From Oscillospiraceae bacterium (GTDB taxonomy: Bacteria; Bacillota; Clostridia; Oscillospirales; Oscillospiraceae), in NCBI GenBank assembly GCA_016297855.1, contig JAEDFW010000085.1:1-7634 (forward strand): a DNA stretch of 7,634 bases, read 5' to 3'. Positions within the stretch are counted from its first letter, which is position 1. The number at the start of each line of letters is the position of its first letter. The notes beneath the pieces were generated by a model that was given only the letters and a program-made list of their open reading frames with translations, did not search any database and was not told where the DNA came from. Below, piece by piece: positions 1-6,245 of this stretch. The translations under genes were made by a program, and so were the position numbers.

Positions 1-813
1 CTCGCACTCCGCGTGCGAAAGCAGGTCGTCATACTCGTGCGACAGCGGGATTTCCAGAATATTCTCCGGAACGTTCGCCATTTCCTCGCGCCGTTCGGCG
101 TTGACCTGCTCGCGGAACGAGTCATAGCTCAGAGGCTTTTCCTGCGGCTGGGCGGTGTACTCGTCCATGGCCGCGCTCAGCTGCGCAAGCGTTTCCTTTG
201 CCACGCCCAGCCGCTCGCCCAGCGTCTGGCCAGAGTCCTTACACTTGCACAGCAGCGCGTCACAGCTGAGCAGCACCATGTCCGCGCGTGTGAAAATCTC
301 CTTCGCGCCCAGCTCCTCCGCCGTCCGGAAGCCCGCCTGCTTCGCAAACGCATACGGCTCGGCATAGGTAAAGTCCGTCTTTGACGAATAGCCCAGCGCC
401 CGCAGACAGAACGTCAGATACTGCTGCGCAGAGACGTCCGCGTTCGAGCCGAATGTTTTTGCCGAGGTGCCGTTGGTCAGCTTTTCGGCGTAGGCATAGC
501 CGACATAGCCCTCTGCCCACTTCGGCACGTCAGTAAACGGCGTTTTGTACGACGCGGCGTTCTGCTTTGCCTCCGCCTCTTTTCCCAGAATGCGCACCAG
601 CATCGTCACGGCCTGCACGCGCGTTGCGGTCTGGCCCAGCTGATACTGCGGCTCGCCGCGGTCGTTCGTGCCCGCGCCAAGAAACAGCTTCGCCTCATAC
701 AGGCTGTCCGCCATCTGCTCGATTGTCGTGCGCGTCTTTGCCGCCGCCGGCACGGCCAGCATTCCCGCCAGAATGCAGACGGCCAGCAGCATTGTCAGAA
801 TTCTTCGCCTCAT
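1..813 (-). CDS. Secreted S-layer homology (SLH) domain protein, C-terminus cut by window edge
   Basis: The reading frame starts at the ATG at 813 and stays open for 271 codons to base 1, so the C-terminus is outside the window. A GGGAGG ribosome site lies 8 nt before the ATG. The N-terminus is a classical signal peptide: MRRR, a hydrophobic core to about residue 22, then VPAAA with likely cleavage after residue 25. Residues about 32-77 (ending in a TRVQAVTMLVRILG-type helix) and about 90-142 (FTDVPKWAEGYVGYAYAEKL, then a TFGSNADVSAQQYLTF segment) read as SLH repeats. Residues 150-190 look like a weaker third copy. SLH domains usually bind secondary cell-wall polymer, so the protein is probably anchored to the wall. 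Residues 195-271 are charged, without a recognised domain, and may begin the functional part. A lipoprotein is unlikely: the only candidate, LAVC at 10-13, has Val before the Cys. Cys184, Cys189 and Cys191 cluster in the third repeat, which is unusual for an exported protein. SLH identity is fairly sure; function is unknown. Confidence 0.82.
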   Translation of the reverse strand, partial: MRRRILTMLLAVCILAGMLAVPAAAKTRTTIEQMADSLYEAKLFLGAGTNDRGEPQYQLGQTATRVQAVTMLVRILGKEAEAKQNAASYKTPFTDVPKWAEGYVGYAYAEKLTNGTSAKTFGSNADVSAQQYLTFCLRALGYSSKTDFTYAEPYAFAKQAGFRTAEELGAKEIFTRADMVLLSCDALLCKCKDSGQTLGERLGVAKETLAQLSAAMDEYTAQPQEKPLSYDSFREQVNAERREEMANVPENILEIPLSHEYDDLLSHAECE

Positions 814-833
814 TGTTCTTTCCTCCCTTTATT

Positions 834-974
834 CTACAGCACCTGCGATTTCGCAAGCGCCTTGTTCTTGAATTCCGGCCGGCCCGTGACCTCCTCAAGA
901 ATGGTCAGCTCCGGCGGGAGCTTTACCGTCTCCTGCCCCGACGGCAGCGCCGCGCGGCGGTTTGGTTGCAGGCC
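834..974 (-). pseudogene. Start-less 46-codon coding-like stretch after ppaC (gene remnant or readthrough tail)
   Basis: This stretch lies between the pyrophosphatase TAA (975-977) and the SLH gene. Read in the same frame as the pyrophosphatase, 46 sense codons run from 974 to a TAG at 834-836. Counted by hand, G/C makes up about 83% of third codon positions, 72% of first and 48% of second, the gradient expected of real coding DNA in a GC-rich genome. The peptide is hydrophilic and protein-like, with segments such as VKLPPELTILEEV and RPEFKNKALAKSQVL. No ATG, GTG or TTG occurs in this frame, so it cannot start normally. It may be the 3' end of a gene whose front was deleted, a tail reached by stop-codon readthrough, or the result of an error in the sequence. 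The pyrophosphatase already ends where its family normally ends, so it does not need the tail. I do not recognise the peptide. Confidence 0.35.
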
Positions 975-2591
975 TTAGCCCCACAATGCCGAGAGCATCG
1001 GGATGATCTGCTTTTTTCTGGACACAACGCCCGGCAAAAAGCAGGTGTGATCCTTGAGCTGCATATTGAATGCCTGCGTGATAATGTCCTCGTCGCCGAG
1101 ATACAGGATCTGCGTGCCCTCAATGAGAACGTCCGTCAGCATCAGCATGATGAGCGAATACCCGCGTTCCTGCATGGTCTTTTCCATGAGCGCGAGGAAC
1201 GCATCCTTGCGGTTGAGCATTCTCGTATAGTCCACGCACATAATCTGGCTGACGCCAAAGTCGTGGCCCGCGATATGAAAGTCCTTGAAGTCGGCGAACA
1301 GCAGCGATTCCGCGGGCTTGTCGTCAGAATTGGATGCCGAAAAGATCTCTGTGCCCAGATCCTTGAGAGAGACATTGGCAATCCGTGCCATACGTTCGGC
1401 CATGCGCTGATCCCGATACGTTGCAGTAGGGGATTTGAACATGACGGTGTCGGCAACAATGGCGGCTGCAATCAGTCCTGCCAGCTTTTCCGACGGCATT
1501 AGACCTTTTTCCTGATACATGCCGGCGATGATTGTGGCAGTAGAGCCGACCGGCTCATTGCGGAAATAGATGGGGTTCAGCGTCTGGATATCAGCGAGCC
1601 TGTGATGGTCGATGATCTCCAGAATTTCGGCCTGCTCCAGGCCCGGAACCGACTGCGCGGCCTCGTTGTGATCGACCAGAACCACGCGCTTGCGCCGCGG
1701 CTTGATGAGATGGTACCGCGAGAGCGTGCCCACAACCTTGTCGTTTTCATCGAGAATGGGGTAGCTGCGAAGGCGGCTTTTGAGGACGATTTCCTTCACG
1801 TCGTCAACAAAGTCCGTCAGATGGAACGCCTCAAGATCTTCCGTGCGGCAGATACGCTGTACGGGAATGGCGTGATAGATCATACGCGCGGCCTTGAACG
1901 CGTCAAAGGGCGTGGCGACGATGCAGGTTTTTGTGGGTATCTGGCGCAGTTCGTCTGAGACCTCGGCCTGACAGACGATGAGGCAGCTTACGCCATGCTC
2001 GACCGCACGCCGCGCCATGTCCGGCTGGTTGCCGCAGATGACGATGTTATTCTTGCCGGAGAAGAGCAGGTTCTCATTGCTCTGCGGCAGGGCGATGGAC
2101 ACCTCACCGCTGATGGTGTCAACAAGATAGCCGGATTCGTTGAGAATCTTGCCGTCCAGCACGCTGAGCAGATTGAACACGGGAATCTGATCGACAAAGG
2201 TATCGCTGACGGTCTTCATATCATACGCCGCGATTTCTGCGGAGGACAGCATTCCGTACAGCGTGCCGTCTTCCTTGGTCACGGGAATGGACGGAATACT
2301 GCGGTCGGACTGCAATGCATCCCACGCGCGGTTGATCGTGACTGCGCCGGAAAGCGCGGGCGGCGTGTCATAATCGAGGTCGCGCACCTGTGTGCGCATG
2401 GTCTGGATCCGCACAGGCGGCTCAAAGCCAAAGCGGTCGAGCACAAGCTGCGTTTCGTCGCTGATATGGCCAAGGCGTGCCGCGACAAATTCACGGTCGC
2501 CCAGGGCGTTTCGAAGCGCGGCGTACGCCATAGCGGAGACGATGGAGTCGGTATCAGGATTGCGGTGGCCGGTGACATAGATGGGGTCCAT
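975..2591 (-). CDS. ppaC: CBS-domain manganese-dependent inorganic pyrophosphatase (family II, DHH/DHHA2)
   Basis: This cytoplasmic enzyme hydrolyses pyrophosphate to two phosphates and pulls biosynthetic reactions forward. The ATG at 2591 gives 538 residues; AAAAAGGA lies 9 nt upstream. A GTG two codons earlier is only 3 nt from that site and is less likely. The DHH domain is split by an insert. Residues 8-16 are GHRNPDTDS (ligands His9, Asp13, Asp15), then DHNE at 308-311, DHH at 328-330 and ADTVMFKSPT at 380-389 (Asp381). These match the seven metal ligands of Bacillus subtilis PpaC. The DHHA2 domain ends with SRKKQ at 524-528, the substrate-binding motif. The insert reads as CBS (about 72-125), a DRTGG-like domain (about 150-235) and CBS (about 244-298), typical of clostridial CBS-PPases. 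In studied relatives AMP and ADP inhibit, while ATP or diadenosine polyphosphates activate; the same here is inference. It is probably co-transcribed with the gene 18 nt upstream. Confidence 0.95.
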   Translation of the reverse strand: MDPIYVTGHRNPDTDSIVSAMAYAALRNALGDREFVAARLGHISDETQLVLDRFGFEPPVRIQTMRTQVRDLDYDTPPALSGAVTINRAWDALQSDRSIPSIPVTKEDGTLYGMLSSAEIAAYDMKTVSDTFVDQIPVFNLLSVLDGKILNESGYLVDTISGEVSIALPQSNENLLFSGKNNIVICGNQPDMARRAVEHGVSCLIVCQAEVSDELRQIPTKTCIVATPFDAFKAARMIYHAIPVQRICRTEDLEAFHLTDFVDDVKEIVLKSRLRSYPILDENDKVVGTLSRYHLIKPRRKRVVLVDHNEAAQSVPGLEQAEILEIIDHHRLADIQTLNPIYFRNEPVGSTATIIAGMYQEKGLMPSEKLAGLIAAAIVADTVMFKSPTATYRDQRMAERMARIANVSLKDLGTEIFSASNSDDKPAESLLFADFKDFHIAGHDFGVSQIMCVDYTRMLNRKDAFLALMEKTMQERGYSLIMLMLTDVLIEGTQILYLGDEDIITQAFNMQLKDHTCFLPGVVSRKKQIIPMLSALWG

Positions 2592-2600
2592 ATTCACACA

Positions 2601-2608
2601 TCCTTTTT
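2601..2608 (-). promoter_or_regulatory. Ribosome binding site choosing the ATG start of ppaC
   Basis: On the minus strand AAAAAGGA lies 9 nt before the ATG at 2591 but only 3 nt before the upstream in-frame GTG at 2597. The spacing favours the ATG, so the protein most likely starts MDPIYVTG. Confidence 0.65.
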
Positions 2609-2609
2609 A

Positions 2610-3350
2610 TCATGCGATTGGGAATTCTACACCGTGAAAGCGCATCAGAAAGCGTACGGGATAATACTTGTCGAGATAGTTCTTACAGTACCATTGGTAG
2701 GTGGCGTCGGGAAGATGTACAAGCTCAGGCGCCTGTGTGCGGAAGAGGCAGAATGTTGCTTCATCGCCTGCAAGCAGCGCGGCCAGAAGTTCCAGCTGCC
2801 CTTCGCGCCGGAGCCGTTCGAAGCAGCCGTCCATGATGCAAGCGCAAGCGCGCTCATCTTCGCCTGCGAGCAGCTCCTTGTTGCCGAGCCACGCAAGAAA
2901 ATCGTCCATATCGAGGATCGTGCGCGCTGCGGCGTGCGAGAGCGTTTCAAACTCGTCGCGCGCACCGCGCTTGACAACATCAATCAGATACTGCACCAGT
3001 GCGTCGTCCAAGCACACGCTGTCGAGAAACACTTCATAGATGTCCCGAATCTCAGATTTGACAGGCGCAGCAGGCGATTCAGCCTCCGGTTCCGGTTCTG
3101 CTTCCGGCTGCGCGAGAAGCGCTGCCAGCTGCCCGGGATCAAAGCTGTCATATTCCTCCTGTGGAATTTGCGTGCCTTCCGCTTCGGCGCACATGCGCAC
3201 AAAGGCCGGTACGCCTGTTTTCTCGATCTGCGCAAGCAGCTCGGCTGCCCGGGCATTTGCATCCTGCGCCGTCAGTGTGATGCTGGCAGGTGCTTGGCGC
3301 GTACCCTCGCACAGTTCGGAAAAATAGCGCAGATAAGATTCGATTAGCAT
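2610..3350 (-). CDS. Uncharacterised 246-residue protein upstream of ppaC
   Basis: I do not recognise a family. The ATG at 3350 is preceded by a GGAAGGGAGGG ribosome site 6 nt away. An in-frame start at 3416 would add 22 residues but overlaps the -35 element of the likely promoter, so it is rejected. No signal peptide or membrane segment is visible, so the protein should be cytoplasmic. Residues 1-75 look helical. Residues about 82-97 form a Glu/Pro/Ala-rich linker (PEAEPEPEAESPAAP). Residues about 98-246 form a second, largely helical domain rich in acidic and aromatic residues, ending YQWYCKNYLDKYY, then RFLMRFHGVEFP. No catalytic motif or metal site stands out; the cysteines are scattered. 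It is the first gene after its own promoter, and ppaC follows after an 18-nt gap, so the two should share a transcript. That suggests but does not show a role linked to pyrophosphate or energy metabolism. Real gene: sure; function: unknown. Confidence 0.85.
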   Translation of the reverse strand: MLIESYLRYFSELCEGTRQAPASITLTAQDANARAAELLAQIEKTGVPAFVRMCAEAEGTQIPQEEYDSFDPGQLAALLAQPEAEPEPEAESPAAPVKSEIRDIYEVFLDSVCLDDALVQYLIDVVKRGARDEFETLSHAAARTILDMDDFLAWLGNKELLAGEDERACACIMDGCFERLRREGQLELLAALLAGDEATFCLFRTQAPELVHLPDATYQWYCKNYLDKYYPVRFLMRFHGVEFPIA

Positions 3351-3356
3351 GCAAAA

Positions 3357-3367
3357 CCCTCCCTTCC
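3357..3367 (-). promoter_or_regulatory. Ribosome binding site deciding the start of the 246-residue protein
   Basis: On the minus strand GGAAGGGAGGG ends 6 nt before the ATG at 3350. This supports the shorter start over the in-frame start at 3416, which falls inside the promoter. Confidence 0.7.
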
Positions 3368-3387
3368 AAGTATGTCCTTTCTGAACC

Positions 3388-3416
3388 AGTGTATCACGCT
3401 TTCTAAATTTCGTCAA
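3388..3416 (-). promoter_or_regulatory. Sigma-A type promoter for the hypothetical gene and ppaC
   Basis: On the minus strand TTGACG (3411-3416) and TACACT (3388-3393) are separated by exactly 17 nt. A TG one base before the -10 makes it an extended -10. Transcription would start near 3381-3382, leaving a leader of about 30 nt with the ribosome site. It lies downstream of the ATP synthase terminator, so this unit is probably transcribed independently. No operator-like repeat is evident around it. Confidence 0.72.
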
Positions 3417-3453
3417 AACAAAAACGAGCCATTTTCTTGTGGAAAAACGGATT

Positions 3454-3482
3454 GCCAGGAAAACGGCTGTGAATTTTCCGGC
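3454..3482 (-). other. Bulged hairpin in the intergenic region, possible back-up terminator
   Basis: GCC plus GGAAAA (3454-3456, 3458-3463) pairs with TTTTCC plus GGC (3474-3482). This gives a 9-bp stem with one bulged base at 3457 and a 10-nt loop. On the minus strand a TTTTT run follows only after about six other bases, so it is a poor intrinsic terminator by itself. It could back up the stronger terminator upstream or be chance. Nothing else is recognisable in 3417-3519. Confidence 0.3.
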
Positions 3483-3519
3483 TCTACCAGTCGTATTTTG
3501 TCGAGAAGAATGGGTAGGT

Positions 3520-3556
3520 AAAAACCGGGTCTGGATCAGAAAATCCAGACCTGGTT
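3520..3556 (-). terminator. Rho-independent terminator of the ATP synthase operon
   Basis: The arms at 3543-3556 and 3523-3536 form a 14-bp stem with a 6-nt loop (3537-3542). There is one mismatch on the minus strand (C opposite A), and five T residues follow the G/C-rich base. It starts four bases past the atpC stop codon. On the plus strand the mismatch becomes a G-U pair and ATTTTA follows, so it could also stop transcription from the other side, although no plus-strand gene is seen. Confidence 0.85.
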
Positions 3557-3559
3557 ATT

Positions 3560-3967
3560 TTACTGCGGATTGACAAGGCTTGTCCGGACGAGAGCGCGCT
3601 TCAACTCGGCCTCGGCCAACGCCAGCTCCTGCTTGCTGAGCTGATCCGGCGCGGCCAGCTTCTGCTGTGCGCGTTCGAGTGCACGCTGTGCGCGCGCAGC
3701 ATCGATCTGCTCGACCCACTCAAACGTGGTGGCGATGACGCGTACCTGGCCGTCGGTCACGGCGAGCATACCGCCGATGCACGCAGCCATGCGCGGTTGG
3801 CCGTTCGTCACAACCTTTGCTGCACCCATGCCGAGCGGTGTCACAAAATTGATATGCCGCGGCAGGATCGTCAGATTGCCGGTCACGGCGCGCACGCTGA
3901 TGCTTTCAGCCTCACCGTCGTAGAACAGCCCATCGGGCGTTACGATCTGCAGATGGAAGCTGCTCAT
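3560..3967 (-). CDS. atpC: F1Fo ATP synthase epsilon subunit
   Basis: Epsilon sits at the foot of the central stalk with gamma, links F1 to the Fo c-ring and can inhibit ATP hydrolysis. At 135 residues it has a normal family length. Residues 1-85 match the N-terminal beta-sandwich: FHLQIVTPDGLFYDGEAESI at the start, then a GNLTILPRHINFVTPL segment where relatives have a GxxxILPxHAPL-type motif. Residues about 88-130 form the charged C-terminal helical hairpin (RAQRALERAQQKL, then ELALAEAELKRAL). The ATG overlaps the atpD stop in an ATGA, indicating translational coupling, with a GGTGAG-like ribosome site just upstream. It is the last gene of the operon and the terminator follows at once. Whether the hairpin binds ATP or acts as a brake cannot be read from the sequence. 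Confidence 0.95.
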   Translation of the reverse strand: MSSFHLQIVTPDGLFYDGEAESISVRAVTGNLTILPRHINFVTPLGMGAAKVVTNGQPRMAACIGGMLAVTDGQVRVIATTFEWVEQIDAARAQRALERAQQKLAAPDQLSKQELALAEAELKRALVRTSLVNPQ

Positions 3968-5364
3968 ACCGTCTCACCCTTTGCCTTGGCGACCACGTCG
4001 TCGATGCTGCCGGCGAACAGGAACGCAGACTCAGGCAGATCGTCGTGTTTGCCTTCAACAATCTCCTTGAAACCACGGATGGTTTCAGACAGCGGGACGT
4101 ATTTTCCCGGCATGCCGGTGAACTGCTCTGCAACGTGGAACGGCTGCGACAGGAAGCGCTGCACCTTTCTTGCGCGGCTGACGGTCAGCTTGTCAGCCTC
4201 CGACAGTTCATCCATACCCATGATGGCGATGATATCCTGCAATTCCTTATAGCGCTGCAGAATCTGCATGACCGAACGGGCGACGTTGTAATGCTCTTCG
4301 CCCACAATCTCAGGCGCGAGAATACGCGAGGTGGAATCCAGCGGGTCGACGGCAGGGAAGATGCCGAGCGATGAGATCGCACGGTCAAGCACCGTCGTCG
4401 CATCCAGATGCGCAAACGTCGTGGCAGGCGCCGGGTCAGTCAGATCGTCGGCCGGAACGTAGACCGCCTGCACGGACGTGATCGAGCCGTCCTTGGTGGA
4501 CGTGATGCGCTCCTGCAGCGCACCCATTTCTGTAGCCAGCGTCGGCTGATAGCCAACGGCCGACGGCATACGGCCCAGAAGCGCGGACACCTCGCTGCCG
4601 GCCTGTGTAAAGCGGAAGATATTGTCGATGAACAAAAGCACGTCCTGATGCTTGGCGTCACGGAAGTATTCAGCCATCGTCAGACCCGACAGACCCACGC
4701 GCATACGCGCTCCGGGCGGTTCATTCATCTGGCCGTAGACCAGCGCGGTCTTCTCCAGAACGCCGGACTCTTTCATTTCATAGTACAGGTCGTTGCCCTC
4801 ACGCGTGCGCTCGCCGACGCCGGTGAAGACCGAGTAGCCGTTGTGTTCGGTGGCGATGTTGTAGATGAGCTCCTGAATCAGAACGGTCTTGCCGACGCCT
4901 GCGCCGCCGAAGAGGCCGATTTTGCCGCCCTTGGCGTACGGGCAGATGAGATCGACGACCTTGATGCCGGTCTCGAGAATCTCGGTTGTGGACTGCTGCT
5001 CTTCATACGAAGGCGCAGGGCGGTGGATGGGCCAGCGCTCGACATGTTCCGGCGCGGGCTGGTTGTCGATTGGTTCACCGAGCAGGTTAAAGATACGGCC
5101 CAGGCACGCCTCGCCGACCGGAACGGTGATAGGACCGCCGGTATCCACGGCCTTTTCGCCGCGCTGCAGCCCATCGGTCGAGCTCATGGCGATGCAGCGC
5201 ACCAGATTGTCGCCGATGTGCTGGGCGACCTCGCAGGTGAGCTTCACGCCGTGGTTTTCCAGCTCGATGGCATTTAACAGATTGGGCAGCTGACCGTCTT
5301 GAAAACGGATGTCGAGGACAGGGCCAATGACCTGCACGACGGTTCCGATGTGTTGTTCTGACAT
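3964..5364 (-). CDS. atpD: F1Fo ATP synthase beta subunit (catalytic)
   Basis: Beta carries the catalytic sites that make ATP from ADP and phosphate in the alpha3-beta3 head. The ATG at 5364 gives 466 residues, normal for the family. An in-frame TTG at 5382 would add six residues but overlaps the atpG stop and the ribosome site, so it is rejected. The sequence opens with the beta-barrel (GTVVQVIGPVLDI). The P-loop GGAGVGKT is at 153-160 and GERTREGNDLY at 184-194, with Glu185 at the catalytic glutamate position. LLFIDNIFRF at 243-252 has Walker B Asp247, and the family signature PAVDPLDSTSR is at 337-347. The DELSEAD loop, which contacts gamma during rotation, is intact at 385-391. Nothing is missing or odd. 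Proton or sodium coupling cannot be told here because subunits a and c lie outside the window. Confidence 0.98.
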   Translation of the reverse strand: MSEQHIGTVVQVIGPVLDIRFQDGQLPNLLNAIELENHGVKLTCEVAQHIGDNLVRCIAMSSTDGLQRGEKAVDTGGPITVPVGEACLGRIFNLLGEPIDNQPAPEHVERWPIHRPAPSYEEQQSTTEILETGIKVVDLICPYAKGGKIGLFGGAGVGKTVLIQELIYNIATEHNGYSVFTGVGERTREGNDLYYEMKESGVLEKTALVYGQMNEPPGARMRVGLSGLTMAEYFRDAKHQDVLLFIDNIFRFTQAGSEVSALLGRMPSAVGYQPTLATEMGALQERITSTKDGSITSVQAVYVPADDLTDPAPATTFAHLDATTVLDRAISSLGIFPAVDPLDSTSRILAPEIVGEEHYNVARSVMQILQRYKELQDIIAIMGMDELSEADKLTVSRARKVQRFLSQPFHVAEQFTGMPGKYVPLSETIRGFKEIVEGKHDDLPESAFLFAGSIDDVVAKAKGETV

Positions 5365-5372
5365 GAGGTCAA

Positions 5373-5379
5373 CTCCTTT
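5373..5379 (-). promoter_or_regulatory. Ribosome binding site choosing the ATG start of atpD
   Basis: On the minus strand AAAGGAG lies 8 nt before the ATG at 5364, and its first base is the last base of the atpG TGA stop. The alternative in-frame TTG start at 5382 is upstream of this site, so it cannot use it. Confidence 0.75.
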
Positions 5380-6227
5380 CAAACTTTTTCCGCGCCGGCC
5401 ACGATCTCGGTGATCTCCTGCGTGATCGCACCCTGGCGCGCGCGGTTGTATTTGAGACTCAGATCGCTGATGATATCATCGGCGTTCTTGGTGGCGGAGT
5501 CCATTGCGGTGCGGCGCGCCGCCTGCTCAGAGGCGACGGATTCGCACAGCGCGCCGTAGACAACGCCGCCGAAATATTCGGGCACGATAGCGTCAAACAC
5601 GGCTGCAGGCCCCGTCTCATAGAGGATGAACGAATGTCCGTTCGTTTTCTGCTCGGATACGCGCAGCGGCAGCAGCGGCAGGCTGCTTGGCGTTTGCGCC
5701 AGCACAGACGCAAAATGCGTGTAGAACAGAAGCACCTTGCTGTACTGCCCGGACAGGAAGCTGTCGCAGAGCACGCGCGCGATGGAAAAACAGTCGCCGA
5801 TTGTCATCCCGGCGGCCTCGGCATACTGCTCGGTCACAAGCGGTACGCCGCGCATACGGAAGAATTCGACTGCCTTTTTGCCGATGGGCAGCACTTCGGC
5901 GTCGGTATTCTGCATTTCGCGGTACGCCATGCGCAGAATATTGCCGTTATAACCGCCGGCAAGGCCGCGGTCGCCGGCGATGACGATGCACAGAAGTTTT
6001 CCTTCCCTGCGCGGACGCAGATACGGCGAGTCAAAATCGCGCGTAGAGTCGGCGATGTCGTTCATCGTGGCGTAGAGCGTTTCAAAATAAGGACGGCTGG
6101 AGATGGCGCGATCCTGCGCGCTGCGGAGCTTGGAGGCAGCGACCATTTCCATGGCCTTGGTGATCTGCCTGGTGGACTGCATGCTCCGGATTCGGGTTTT
6201 GATGTCTTTCATGGACACGCCGGCCAT
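5379..6227 (-). CDS. atpG: F1Fo ATP synthase gamma subunit (rotor shaft)
   Basis: Gamma is the rotating shaft that turns inside the alpha3-beta3 head and passes torque from the c-ring. At 282 residues it is close to the usual 285-290. The N-terminal coiled-coil helix is clear: MKDIKTRIRSMQSTRQITKA at 6-25, then MEMVAASKLRSAQ. GDRGLAGGYN at 85-94 corresponds to the conserved SDRGLCGGxN motif, with Asp and Arg kept. The C-terminal helix runs from about 232 to 279 (ASEQAARRTAMDSATKNADD, then SLKYNRARQGAITQEITEI), the most conserved stretch of the family. The ATG at 6227 is 9 nt after GGAAGGAGG. The internal Met6 would put that site 24 nt away, so the first ATG is preferred. It begins 18 nt after the atpA stop and ends 14 nt before atpD, within one operon. 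Confidence 0.97.
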   Translation of the reverse strand: MAGVSMKDIKTRIRSMQSTRQITKAMEMVAASKLRSAQDRAISSRPYFETLYATMNDIADSTRDFDSPYLRPRREGKLLCIVIAGDRGLAGGYNGNILRMAYREMQNTDAEVLPIGKKAVEFFRMRGVPLVTEQYAEAAGMTIGDCFSIARVLCDSFLSGQYSKVLLFYTHFASVLAQTPSSLPLLPLRVSEQKTNGHSFILYETGPAAVFDAIVPEYFGGVVYGALCESVASEQAARRTAMDSATKNADDIISDLSLKYNRARQGAITQEITEIVAGAEKV

Positions 6228-6245
6228 GCTTGCGCGCCTCCTTCC

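Noticed and set aside
875..959. GC palindromes (GGCCGGCC at 877-884, CGCCGCGCGGCG at 948-959) and a small hairpin at 907-922 as a terminator or operator after ppaC
   Set aside because: None is followed by a T-run on the minus strand and they are ordinary for GC-rich DNA. The 907-922 hairpin (6-bp stem, 4-nt loop) lies inside the coding-like stretch.
567..1502. Long plus-strand open frame of about 311 codons
   Set aside because: It is opposite the SLH gene, the 834-974 stretch and the ppaC 3' end. Its translation is rich in Arg, Pro and His without any domain, as expected from the antisense of GC-rich genes.
975..2591. DHH-family nuclease or cyclic-dinucleotide phosphodiesterase instead of pyrophosphatase
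   Set aside because: The seven-ligand pattern, the CBS-DRTGG-CBS insert and the terminal SRKKQ motif fit family II pyrophosphatase. No GGDEF-like, PAS or RecJ-type parts are present.
1995..3347. Plus-strand open frame of 450 codons
   Set aside because: It is antisense to ppaC and the 246-residue gene. Its translation has no family motif and crosses the boundary between two well-supported minus-strand genes.
3351..3416. 22-residue N-terminal extension of the uncharacterised protein
   Set aside because: The extended start at 3416 is inside the TTGACG -35 element, and the strong ribosome site lies directly before the ATG at 3350.
4408..5277. Plus-strand open frame of 289 codons
   Set aside because: It is antisense to atpD, whose motifs are all intact on the minus strand.
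5365..5382. TTG start giving a six-residue longer beta subunit
   Set aside because: It overlaps the atpG stop and the ribosome site that serves the ATG at 5364; beta subunits do not need the extra residues.
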